Source: CAVURW01 sp963743595 | Lineage (GTDB): Bacteria; Verrucomicrobiota; Verrucomicrobiia; Methylacidiphilales; UBA1321 | Length of the DNA stretch: 42,988 bases | Direction of reading: 5' to 3' | Assembly: GCA_963743595.1 (NCBI GenBank) | Contig: CAVURW010000256.1 | Coordinates: 1-42,988 of the forward strand | Shown here: in pieces, positions 16,658 through 25,083 of the stretch | Position numbering within the stretch: the first letter of the stretch is position 1 | How the letters are laid out: each line of letters opens with the position of its first letter | Notes under the pieces: generated by a model | Told to the model about the DNA's origin: nothing | What the model saw: only the letters and a program-made list of their open reading frames with translations | The model's database searches: none | Translations under genes and position numbers: made by a program

Positions 16658-18598
16658 ATGTTGTTAACAAAAGTTCGCATTAAGAAGTTCCGCTCCATCG
16701 ACGATTCGACGGAAGTATCCATTGAAAAGGATATTACCGTGCTAGTCGGTCAGAATGAGTCCGGCAAAACGGCGTTTTTAGAAGCTCTCAGTAAAGCACT
16801 CTCCTCTGAAAATAATCGCTATTTCTCGGTGATGGAAGATTATCCACGGCGACATTTGAGCGAGTATCAACGGCGACATGACCGCGAACCGCAACCTGTG
16901 CTCGATCTTACCTACTCGTTTTCCGATAAAGAATTGTTGGAAATCGATGAGCTGATCGGGTTGAAGGTGAAGGTGTCTTCGACATTTTCTGTTGTCTACA
17001 ATTACGCCAATCAAAGCTTCAATAATTTTACAATCGATGAGGAAGCATTTGTTATAGAGTTTCTTGAACGTCATGAGTACTCGGACTCACTGAAGAAGTT
17101 ATTAGAAGGCAGTAAAACCATTCGGGATGCGCTCTACCGTCTGCAATCTGACACAACAGATGAAGCGTGCCGTTTATCGAATGAATGGTTTACACGATTT
17201 CAACCGAACATGACAGGTTGGATAAACCTGCTCACCTACGAGGTCTGGTCGAAATTGGTCAATCGTTGGCAGCCAAAGTTCTACTACTTTGACGACTACT
17301 ACTTATTGCCGGGCAAGATTAATCTTCAAGAACTCATCCAAAATAGAAATTCGCGCGATCTAGCGCCAAATATGAAGACGGCTCTCAGTCTGCTGACGAT
17401 GGCTGGCGTCTCACTGGAAGAGTTGAATTCCCCGAACGGCTACGAGGAGATTAAGGCGAAATTAGAGGGTATCTCGAACTCGATCACCGATAATATTTTT
17501 CGTTATTGGCAGCAGAATAAGGATCTCCAGGTGGAATTCGATATTCGTACAGATCCGAAAGATCTCCCGCCGTTTAACACCGGCCCGAATCTCTACGTTC
17601 GCATTCGAAACACGCGACATCGGGTGAGCGTTCCGTTCAATCAACGCAGCAAAGGCTTTATCTGGTTTTTCAGCTTTATCGTTTGGTTCGATACCATTCA
17701 GGAGAAAGATACGGTTCCACCCATTCTACTACTAGACGAACCGGGGCTCAGCCTCCACGCACTGGCTCAGGGCGACTTGCTCACCTACATCGACCAGCTT
17801 TGCCGAGAGCATCAGGTGATCTATAGCACCCATTCCCCGTTTATGATAAAGAGCGATTCTCTCCACCGCTGTCGCCTGGTGGAAGATCGACATGATTTAG
17901 GAACAATCGTCTCTGAAGCGGTCGCGGAGTCGAATAAACGGACACTGTTTCCCCTACAGGCCGTCATGGGGTACGCGATGGCGGAGAACCTGTTTATCGG
18001 CAAAAAGAATCTGCTCGTGAAGAGTGCCGCTGAGCTGCTCTATCTAAAATACTTTTCAGCTCAATTGGAGCAAGCCGGTAAGAAGGGGCTGCGAGAGGAT
18101 ATTCTCGTCATCCCCATGGGTGGGCTCGATAAAGCGGTTACGTTCATCGCTTTAGCCAACACGACACGGATGGACATCGTCATTCTCCATGACGGTGTTG
18201 CGCAATCAGAGAGCAAAATCGAATCAGCTGTCAAACAGAAGTCGATCGTGAATTATGGATCGGTTCTCGATCCAAGCCATGCCAGTAAAAAAGAGAAGAA
18301 GGCGAGCACCCGGTTGGCAGATCTGGAGGATTTGATTTCGCCCGAACTTTATCTCAAACAATTGCAAGGCGCCTACGGCAAGAAATTCGCGAAGCTCACT
18401 AAAGAGAGCGATCTCCCTGCCAAAGAGAAGCTTTTGACTCGAGTAGAAGCCTATTTGGAAGCGAACGAAATTGAGCTCAAGCCCGCTTTTAATAGCTACC
18501 TTCCAGCGATGTGGTTGGCCGCCAATCCACAACCGGCCGATACCGCGACTTTGGACCGATTTGAAGCGCTGTTCAATCGGATCAACTCGCTTTTATAA
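16658..18598 (+). CDS. OLD-like AAA ATPase with degenerate TOPRIM domain
   Basis: 646 aa. The N-terminal ABC-type ATPase has Walker A GQNESGKT (31-38), a signature-like region QRSKGFIWFFSF near 327, Walker B ILLLDEPG (D360, E361) and the switch His H392 in YSTHSPFM. This is the arrangement of OLD (overcoming lysogenization defect) nucleases and related defence ATPases. The C-terminal half should be a TOPRIM nuclease: LLVEG is expected but LLVKS is seen (K455 replaces Glu), and the metal-binding DxD is reduced to HDG at 511-513. The later acidic block RLADLEDLISPELYL is kept. The ATPase therefore looks intact and the nuclease doubtful. The gene stands alone; I found no partner such as GajB. 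Confidence 0.8.
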   Translation: MLLTKVRIKKFRSIDDSTEVSIEKDITVLVGQNESGKTAFLEALSKALSSENNRYFSVMEDYPRRHLSEYQRRHDREPQPVLDLTYSFSDKELLEIDELIGLKVKVSSTFSVVYNYANQSFNNFTIDEEAFVIEFLERHEYSDSLKKLLEGSKTIRDALYRLQSDTTDEACRLSNEWFTRFQPNMTGWINLLTYEVWSKLVNRWQPKFYYFDDYYLLPGKINLQELIQNRNSRDLAPNMKTALSLLTMAGVSLEELNSPNGYEEIKAKLEGISNSITDNIFRYWQQNKDLQVEFDIRTDPKDLPPFNTGPNLYVRIRNTRHRVSVPFNQRSKGFIWFFSFIVWFDTIQEKDTVPPILLLDEPGLSLHALAQGDLLTYIDQLCREHQVIYSTHSPFMIKSDSLHRCRLVEDRHDLGTIVSEAVAESNKRTLFPLQAVMGYAMAENLFIGKKNLLVKSAAELLYLKYFSAQLEQAGKKGLREDILVIPMGGLDKAVTFIALANTTRMDIVILHDGVAQSESKIESAVKQKSIVNYGSVLDPSHASKKEKKASTRLADLEDLISPELYLKQLQGAYGKKFAKLTKESDLPAKEKLLTRVEAYLEANEIELKPAFNSYLPAMWLAANPQPADTATLDRFEALFNRINSLL

Positions 18599-18718
18599 GC
18601 GCTGTGCGTTATTGGGAATAAAGGGTAAAAAGATTTACAGTTACGCAGGGACGAGTTTATGCTCGGCCCGTACTAACCCGTATTTCCTCTTAATCTTTTA
18701 CAGTCAGAAATCAAATTC

Positions 18719-20083
18719 ATGAGCATTCAGTCCGTTCCCATCGCGTTCCCCAAAAGCTTTGTCTGGGGCGTCGCCGCCGCCGCCACGCAGATCGAAGGTG
18801 CCGCAACCCTCGACGGTAAAGGGGTGTCAAATTGGGATGTCTACTCGCGTGAACCGGGGCGCGTTCATAACGGGGATACACCGGAGATCGCGTGCGACCA
18901 CTACCATCGCTATCCGGAAGACTTCGCGATGATGCGTGAGATGGGCGTTAAGCATTATCGCCTTTCCATTGCTTGGCCGCGCATTTTGCCGGATGGCGTG
19001 GGCAAGGTGAACCAGAAGGGGTTCGATTTTTATCACCGACTTTTCGATTCGATGCAGGAGAACGGAATCACGCCTTGGATAACGATGTTTCACTGGGATA
19101 CGCCGCAGACGCTGGAGGCTGAGGGCGGCTGGAGAAATCGGCGAACGGCGGAAGCGTTCGGCCAATACGCAGAAGTGATCGTGAAGGAATTTTCTGGCAA
19201 GGTGAAAAACTGGATTACGCTGAATGAGATCCGCTGTTTTACGATACTGGCCTACGCAGAGGTGTTGGATAAAGCACCAGGCATCCGCGAAACGAAACAA
19301 GTGGTGAATCAAACGGTTCACCACGCCATTTTAGCGCATGGTTACGGCGTGAAAGCTGTCCGGGACTTCGGCGGCGCTGGGGCCCGCGTGGGTCTCACGG
19401 ATAACCTCGATTCCTTCATGCCGGTGGAGGAGACGGAAGCGCATATTCGGGCTGCTCAAGCCGCGTTTCTTTTCGAAAACGACCGGATTCTCGGGGCTGT
19501 ATCGAACGGTAAATATTCAGACGATTTCCTTGAGGATTGCGGGGCCGATCGCCCGATCGTGGCCAATGGCGATTTCGAATTGATCGGGCTTCCCACCGAT
19601 TTCGTGGGTCTGAATATCTACACTGGCTCGTTTGTCCGCGCCGCCGATTCCAAGCGGGGATACGAAATTCTGAAGTATCCGCCCGGTTACCCACAAACGA
19701 CATTCAAGGGTTGGCTAAAAACAGCGCCGCAATCGATTTATTGGGGCACGCGACTCACGGCAGAACTCTACGGTGCAAAGTCCATCTATATTACTGAGAA
19801 CGGCTATGGTGCGGTGGAAGAGCCGGATCAAAATGGAGAGATCGTGGATCTCCATCGGCGCGATTATTTGCGGCAATACTTGCTGGAACTGCATCGGGCC
19901 GTGGGTGATGGTGTGCCGGTGGATGGTTACTTCTGTTGGTCGTTCATGGACAATTACGAATGGGCTGACGGTTACTCGATTCGTTTTGGCCTCTGCTACA
20001 CCGATTACAAAACCCAAAAACGCACTCCGAAAACGAGTGCGAAATGGTACTCGACCGTGATGAAAGAAAATCGGGTGGTTTGA
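18719..20083 (+). CDS. Family 1 glycoside hydrolase, probable beta-glucosidase
   Basis: 454 aa, typical GH1 length. The N-terminal FVWGVAAAATQIEGAA is the family signature, and the acid/base Glu is E170 in TLNEI (the common form is T-F/L-N-E-P; here Ile replaces Pro). The nucleophile is E360 in ITENGYG, and the aglycone-site block FCWSFMDNYEWADGY lies near the C-terminus. There is no signal peptide, so it should hydrolyse imported beta-glucosides such as cellobiose in the cytoplasm. An MFS carrier and glucokinase follow, making a small beta-glucoside module. GH1 enzymes also include phospho-beta-glucosidases, but no PTS gene is nearby. Confidence 0.92.
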   Translation: MSIQSVPIAFPKSFVWGVAAAATQIEGAATLDGKGVSNWDVYSREPGRVHNGDTPEIACDHYHRYPEDFAMMREMGVKHYRLSIAWPRILPDGVGKVNQKGFDFYHRLFDSMQENGITPWITMFHWDTPQTLEAEGGWRNRRTAEAFGQYAEVIVKEFSGKVKNWITLNEIRCFTILAYAEVLDKAPGIRETKQVVNQTVHHAILAHGYGVKAVRDFGGAGARVGLTDNLDSFMPVEETEAHIRAAQAAFLFENDRILGAVSNGKYSDDFLEDCGADRPIVANGDFELIGLPTDFVGLNIYTGSFVRAADSKRGYEILKYPPGYPQTTFKGWLKTAPQSIYWGTRLTAELYGAKSIYITENGYGAVEEPDQNGEIVDLHRRDYLRQYLLELHRAVGDGVPVDGYFCWSFMDNYEWADGYSIRFGLCYTDYKTQKRTPKTSAKWYSTVMKENRVV

Positions 20084-20160
20084 TGAATTCCGCAGCTTTT
20101 GTTGCGCGAGTGGGGAGATAGACGACCGGAGGCGGCGGATTACCGTTCGTTTGGAACTCT

Positions 20161-20250
20161 AACTCCTGGGTGGGGTACATGGCACTTCGGACGGGTTATC
20201 ACCCGCCCTCATACCAGGCTTTGTTATGGATCGCGCCTTTGGCGCTCAAT
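20161..20250. repeat. Intergenic segment with two short hairpins, possible dispersed repeat
   Basis: The 259-bp gap after the beta-glucosidase gene holds no gene. It contains the hairpin CGGGT-TATC-ACCCG (20192-20205) and, 27 bp on, GCGCC-TTT-GGCGC (20233-20245), joined by a sequence that looks like the intergenic repeats seen in other planctomycete and verrucomicrobial genomes. The repeat status is from memory of such elements and is untested; the hairpins might also terminate transcription of one or both flanking genes, though no T-run follows. Confidence 0.3.
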
Positions 20251-20342
20251 TGAAACGTGCTCCACCGGTTCGTGAAGGTGCTCCGAGGCATCTGTAAAGC
20301 ACTCATCCCCAGACGGCTCCCTGGAGAGTCGGAATAGTGACC

Positions 20343-21632
20343 CTATTTGTTCAATACTGCGCACTCTTCATTGATATGCTTACAGCAAAAGTAGATTCCG
20401 ATTTGCATCGTCGAAATGGCCAGGAGCACGTAGCGCAACGCAATCGTCTCATCGTAGTACGCCACGGCGATGAACAGAAATCCGCCGAATAAGCGGCCCG
20501 CCAATAGACCGAACTCATTGTTGAAAATGTAGGTAAAGGAGTTCCTGTTTTCGATTTTTTCCAGCGTATCGATAGCTCGGAAAACCGTTTGACAGACAAC
20601 GGTTTCGATCAGTGGTCGGCAGAGCAGTTGAAGGAAGAAGTAGATGACGACGCCGACAGCGCTAAACAGGATCGCATGCGTGACGGTCGCTGCCATGTAA
20701 AGCACGAGCCCCACAGTTAGAATCTTCAAGCGATGTTCCGGTTTCGCTACCCGAGCGATGATGTACATGCCGACCGCAGCGACAAACATCCCCATGCTCT
20801 GCATCGTGCCCAGAACGGCCTCTTCTCCATGCATTAATCTCGCCACCAGGATGATCGGAGCGGCCGTTGAGAACCCGTTTGCCAAGCCTCTGAGCAGCGA
20901 CATCCCGAGCACGGGATACCAAAGTCGGTGAAAGTTCCAATATACAAAGCGAGTTGGCCTCGGATTGGCGAAATCGCCCTGGCAGACAAAGAAAGAAGCC
21001 GCACAGGAAAGAGCGAATACAAAGGCCGTGAGTATGTAATAGGAGAAGTACTGATTAGGCCCGAACCACTGTAAAGTTGTGGCCTCGTGAATAAACCAGC
21101 CGACGGAGGCGGGCACGATCAGTCCGCAAAGCGTTCCGAAAAACGATTCCAGCGAGTAGTAATAATTTCGATTTGAATCTTCTGTGCTGGAGAGCGCCAG
21201 GAAGTCGCGATTTGACCAGTAGGTGCCCACGCACATCCCCATGAGGAAGCCCGTGATGCCGATCGTGACAACGTTCAACTGAGGCAGTGACATCAGTGCC
21301 GCCATGGTGATCGATGTGAGAATCATGCCGGCTGAAAACAGGTAGCGCGTCGGTATGAGGCGCAGCAGGTAACCGTTGAGAAAGAAGGCAAAGGGGATGC
21401 CCGCGTACAACGCCATTTGATAGCCCATGACCAGGCGCGTATCGTTTGAGTTTCGCATGACATAGGCGGTCACGAACAGGTCGAGAATCGGGAAGACGAA
21501 CGCATAGACGAAGTTCGAAATCAGCAAGACCCGCATGTTCCGGGGATGCGACAGGAACACATCGACTTCGTGAAACAGAAAGGCGAGCGGTGATTTGGCG
21601 GGTGAATCAGCAGTAGGGGCCAAGGGCTTCAT
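20343..21632 (-). CDS. MFS transporter, probable sugar carrier
   Basis: 429 aa from the ATG at 21632; a TTG at 21701 would add 23 residues. Around 12 hydrophobic segments are visible, starting at VLLISNFVYAFVFPILDLF and ending at VLLAISTMQIGIYF. The segment SNRDFLALSSTEDSNRNYYY after TM4 and the pairing with sugar genes suggest a carbohydrate carrier of the YQGE/MFS_1 type. It is divergent from glucokinase and lies next to the beta-glucosidase gene, so import of a disaccharide or glucose is the likely role. The substrate is an inference from context. Confidence 0.75.
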   Translation of the reverse strand: MKPLAPTADSPAKSPLAFLFHEVDVFLSHPRNMRVLLISNFVYAFVFPILDLFVTAYVMRNSNDTRLVMGYQMALYAGIPFAFFLNGYLLRLIPTRYLFSAGMILTSITMAALMSLPQLNVVTIGITGFLMGMCVGTYWSNRDFLALSSTEDSNRNYYYSLESFFGTLCGLIVPASVGWFIHEATTLQWFGPNQYFSYYILTAFVFALSCAASFFVCQGDFANPRPTRFVYWNFHRLWYPVLGMSLLRGLANGFSTAAPIILVARLMHGEEAVLGTMQSMGMFVAAVGMYIIARVAKPEHRLKILTVGLVLYMAATVTHAILFSAVGVVIYFFLQLLCRPLIETVVCQTVFRAIDTLEKIENRNSFTYIFNNEFGLLAGRLFGGFLFIAVAYYDETIALRYVLLAISTMQIGIYFCCKHINEECAVLNK

Positions 21633-21878
21633 GTGTTGGGAGATTAATGTTTTCCGAAGGGAACTGAGTCGGTAAGGCGATCTTTTATGCCTTCGCGACA
21701 ATACGTTTGCGTGCGTGTTTTGTAAATTAAATTCTTAAAAGATTTCCATATGCGTAGCGAACGACAAATCGACCCGCTAGCAAGACCAGGCGAGTGAAAG
21801 GACCGCTCGATGCACTTGGATAGGGGGTAATTGATTAAAACCCTAAATTCGAACGATGCCTACTTCGGGTTGGCTTGT

Positions 21879-21927
21879 CTATTGCGCTAAAGAGTAATGC
21901 AATATTATATACTACACTATTGCGCAA
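21879..21927. promoter_or_regulatory. Paired CTATTGCGC motifs in the divergent carrier/glucokinase region
   Basis: CTATTGCGC occurs at 21879-21887 and again at 21917-21925, 38 bp apart; the second is part of the palindrome TTGCGCAA (21920-21927). Between them is an A/T-rich stretch with a -10-like TATACT (21908-21913). The 342-bp region between the carrier and glucokinase starts holds no gene. A pair of operators for a sugar-responsive regulator is plausible but unproven. Confidence 0.3.
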
Positions 21928-21974
21928 GAACGTCGATTGACGTATTTTTGCCGTCGAAAGGTTTAACTACGCGT

Positions 21975-23003
21975 ATGACTATCTTGGCAGGTGATGTTGG
22001 AGGAACGAAAGCAAATATGGCCCTGGTCCGTTTTGAAGAGAGGGGCCGACTAAAAGTGCTCTACCAAGCGTCCTACCCGAGCCGAAGCTATCCAAACCTG
22101 GAGGAAATAGCCAAGCGTTTCTTAGCGGCTGCCTCCGCCGAAGGCTTCGAGAAACCTGTACACGGCTGCCTGGGAGTTGCGGGGCCAGTGCGGAAAGGTG
22201 TGGTTCACGTGACGAATCTTCCCTGGGTGGTTTCAGCCGAAAGTCTGCGGACCCAGCTCGGTTTGGAAGAGGTTTGGCTGTTAAATGACATGGAGGCGAA
22301 TGCCCATGGAATTCGCACGCTTCAGGCGGATGAAATGTGCAGCCTGAATCCGAAGGCCGATTTTTCGCAAGAAGGTAATCGGGCGCTCATTGCTGCCGGT
22401 ACAGGCTTGGGTGAAGCAGGTCTCTTCTGGGACGGACAGCGACATCACCCATTTGCGACCGAAGGTGGGCACTCGAATTTTACACCCGACGACACGACTG
22501 GCGATGAGTTGCTGCAGTATCTTCGGGGTGAGTTAGGTCACGTCAGCTGGGAATGGGTTCTCTCGGGCATGGGAATGAAGAACCTCTATCGCTTTTTCCG
22601 TCAGCGCAGTGGAACACCGGAGCCGGATTGGCTGCGCGAGCAGATTGCCAAAGGTGATCTCGGTGCAGCTGTTAGTGATGCGGCTGTAAATGGGCGGGAC
22701 GCAGTCTGCGTGCAGGTGATGGATTGCTTCGTTCATAATTACGGGAGCGAAGCCGGTAATTTCGCTTTGAAAATGCTGTCCGTAGGAGGGTTCTACATCG
22801 GGGGAGGAATCGCGCCGAAGATCCTAAATAAGCTGCAGTGCGGGCGCTTTCTAAAGGCGTTTTGCAACAAGGGTCGACTCAGTTCACTCCTTGAGTCGAT
22901 ACCGATCTACGTGATTCTCAATCCCACAACAGCCGTTCAGGGTGCCGCCCAATACGCGGCCGACCGCATCGAGGCCGGCATCGAAAAGCAGATCGCTCGG
23001 TAA
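21975..23003 (+). CDS. glk: Glucokinase
   Basis: 342 aa. It phosphorylates glucose with ATP. Family blocks are ILAGDVGGTKANMALV (phosphate loop) at the start, GVAGPVRKGVVHVTNLPW, LLNDMEANAHGI, the second phosphate site AAGTGLGEAGL, and ATEGGHSNFTP. These belong to the Glk (PF02685) group rather than the ROK kinases. I start at ATG 21975 because the motif begins there; an upstream in-frame ATG at 21897 would add 26 residues unlike the family. It is divergent from the carrier gene and converges with the Gln-rich protein gene with a 3-bp gap. It would feed glucose released by the beta-glucosidase into glycolysis. Confidence 0.93.
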   Translation: MTILAGDVGGTKANMALVRFEERGRLKVLYQASYPSRSYPNLEEIAKRFLAAASAEGFEKPVHGCLGVAGPVRKGVVHVTNLPWVVSAESLRTQLGLEEVWLLNDMEANAHGIRTLQADEMCSLNPKADFSQEGNRALIAAGTGLGEAGLFWDGQRHHPFATEGGHSNFTPDDTTGDELLQYLRGELGHVSWEWVLSGMGMKNLYRFFRQRSGTPEPDWLREQIAKGDLGAAVSDAAVNGRDAVCVQVMDCFVHNYGSEAGNFALKMLSVGGFYIGGGIAPKILNKLQCGRFLKAFCNKGRLSSLLESIPIYVILNPTTAVQGAAQYAADRIEAGIEKQIAR

Positions 23004-23006
23004 GCG

Positions 23007-25079
23007 CTACTGCTTCGAGTCGGAGAGGCTCTTGAAGTAGGCCTGAATTTGCGGGGAGTATTGGCTCGGATACTTCACCGATTGAAGTTGCTCCAGCGCA
23101 TCGCGATCTTTGGGCTTGAGAACACCCACGACCTGCGCGGTGCCAGCCCCGCCACTGCCGCCCATCGCCTGGTTCGATTCCTGCGGAGCAGCACCCGCTC
23201 CGCCCCCGCCACCCTGACTGTTCTGCGCCATTGCTTGACCCTGACCTTGGCCCTGACCTTGACCCTGACCTTGACCCTGACCTTGACCTTGACCTTGACC
23301 CTGACCAGCCTGCGCCATGGCTTGAGCAAGTCCTGCTTGAGCCTGTTGCATGGCGGCCATCGCTTGTTGATCTTGAGCCTGCGCGGGTTGGCCTTGTCCT
23401 TGTACGGCTTGATTGGACGCATTTTGTAAATCTTGAGCAGCGGCTTGAAGCTGGGCTTGAACCGCAGGCGACGCGTTTTGCGCGATTGCGGTAACCGCTT
23501 GTTGCGCGTTTTGAAGACCCAGGTAACCCTGCGTCATCGTCGCACGCGCTTGCAGATTTTGATTCGCGTCCGCAGCGGTTTGTTGTGCCTGAGCCAGCGC
23601 TTGGGCTTCTTGGCTCAGTGCTTGAAACGCTTGCGCCAATTGCTGGAGTGCGTTCATCTGCTGTTGGAGGGTCGCGCTGGCCTGCGTGAGAGCTTGATTT
23701 TCGGCAGCGGCGTTGGGTGCGGGAGCCTGCGCTGCGTCCGCCGCTTGGGCGATCTGCTCGGAGGCCTGGGGTGAGGGGGCTAGGGCCTGTTCTTGAAGCT
23801 TGCGCAGATCCGCCGCACTCTCTTGCGGATTGTTCTTTGCTTGATCCACGGCAGCCTTCAGTTGTTGAAGCTGTTGGAGTTTTGCCAGCGGCGATTGCTG
23901 CTGCTCGGCTTGCGCCGCGGCCAGCGTTTTATCCAGCAGCTCGGCTGCTCTGTTCAGGCTTACAAGAACGGGATCAAATCGAGGGACAATATCGGCAGGA
24001 TGGTTTGCTCCCAAAAGGTCAGACGCCAATTGAGTCATGCCGTCTTGCGCTTGGCCGATGAGATCAGAAGCCTCTTTATTTGCGGGCTGAATCATCGACT
24101 GAGCCAGTGCCGCGACATCGGTTAATCGAGCCTGGCGACTGCTCAAAATCTTTCCACTCAGACCGGCGTCTTGGGTCGCTTCAACCAGATCTTTCTGGTC
24201 GGCGATCAACTGCTGGAGATCGGTCTTCAATTCTTCCAAACGCGTGACGGGATCCAGGCTGGCAAACGACGTGCGCAAGAGAGCCGTAAGGTCTTCCCGC
24301 ACCAGCGTTTCTTTAGCCGCAGCATCCGGAAATGGTCCGGAAATCGTCAGTTGACTCGCTTGTTGGCTTACCGGAATCAGATCACTGTGGCCGAATGCGG
24401 CGATCAAGTCCTTACTGAGTGAAGCTTGCTGATCGGGCGAAGTATTCTCCGGTGCGGCGGCGATTGCCTTCGAGAGCAGATCGATTTCAGAGGCGAGGGC
24501 GGCTTGCTCCGAGGTGAGCAGGTTATGCTCGGTCATTTCCGTGACATCGAGTGAATTGAGCGAATGACCCGATTTCACCAGCGTCTTGGTGACGCGAATG
24601 TTCGCAGATTGGCGGATGATCAAGCCTTCGATTTTGAGCCGAAGCGTGTTCGCGAGTTCCTGGTTATTGATCTCCAGAGCAATGGCCCTGAGCTTGAGGG
24701 TCACATCCTTCTGGGCTTGATACGCCTCAAGTAGAGCTTGGCGACGGGCCGCCGGATCGGTAGCGATTGCTGCGCGATCAAGTGCATCGATCACCTTTTG
24801 CAGCCCCTCTTTATTCAGCGTGGTCAGCTCTGCGGAGCTAGTCGAGAGCATGGAAAGCTGGGAGTTATTGAGCTCGTTGGCCTTCGATTCGCGCATCAAT
24901 TGTTTGATCTCATCCTGAATCGAGGCAGCCTCTTTGCGAAGGGAATCCTCTGCCGTACTCATATCGGACAAATCCGGGGAAGCAGACACCGTAGGTGCCG
25001 CAGGTGCCTGGCCATGGGCTACGGCAAGGCATAGCACGAGACCAGCGATAATCGGTAGGGAGGATGGGTTGTTTTTCAT
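23007..25079 (-). CDS. Secreted Gln/Ala-rich coiled-coil protein with Gly-Gln repeats, last gene of the MoxR operon
   Basis: 690 aa. A signal peptide (IIAGLVLCLAVAHG) is followed by long Ala/Gln/Leu-rich helices that should form coiled coils. Residues 592-615 are twelve Gly-Gln dipeptides, and the segment after them is Gly-rich, before a C-terminal 45-residue block VLKPKDRDALEQLQSVKYPS. No enzymatic motif is seen. Similar low-complexity proteins often close BatA/VWA operons in Planctomycetes and Verrucomicrobia, next to a DUF4175-like protein, and may be periplasmic partners of it. The start is 4 bp after the stop of the preceding gene. Function unknown. Confidence 0.75.
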   Translation of the reverse strand: MKNNPSSLPIIAGLVLCLAVAHGQAPAAPTVSASPDLSDMSTAEDSLRKEAASIQDEIKQLMRESKANELNNSQLSMLSTSSAELTTLNKEGLQKVIDALDRAAIATDPAARRQALLEAYQAQKDVTLKLRAIALEINNQELANTLRLKIEGLIIRQSANIRVTKTLVKSGHSLNSLDVTEMTEHNLLTSEQAALASEIDLLSKAIAAAPENTSPDQQASLSKDLIAAFGHSDLIPVSQQASQLTISGPFPDAAAKETLVREDLTALLRTSFASLDPVTRLEELKTDLQQLIADQKDLVEATQDAGLSGKILSSRQARLTDVAALAQSMIQPANKEASDLIGQAQDGMTQLASDLLGANHPADIVPRFDPVLVSLNRAAELLDKTLAAAQAEQQQSPLAKLQQLQQLKAAVDQAKNNPQESAADLRKLQEQALAPSPQASEQIAQAADAAQAPAPNAAAENQALTQASATLQQQMNALQQLAQAFQALSQEAQALAQAQQTAADANQNLQARATMTQGYLGLQNAQQAVTAIAQNASPAVQAQLQAAAQDLQNASNQAVQGQGQPAQAQDQQAMAAMQQAQAGLAQAMAQAGQGQGQGQGQGQGQGQGQGQGQGQAMAQNSQGGGGGAGAAPQESNQAMGGSGGAGTAQVVGVLKPKDRDALEQLQSVKYPSQYSPQIQAYFKSLSDSKQ
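23235..23306. repeat. Twelve tandem hexanucleotides coding Gly-Gln
   Basis: On the plus strand twelve 6-bp units alternate between TTGACC and CTGACC (one unit is TTGGCC); on the coding minus strand each reads Gly-Gln. The tract is 72 bp, so any gain or loss of whole units keeps the reading frame. Confidence 0.9.
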
Positions 25080-25083
25080 AGGG

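Noticed and set aside
23235..23306. CRISPR-like array
   Set aside because: Units are 6 bp without spacers and stay in frame as Gly-Gln codons.
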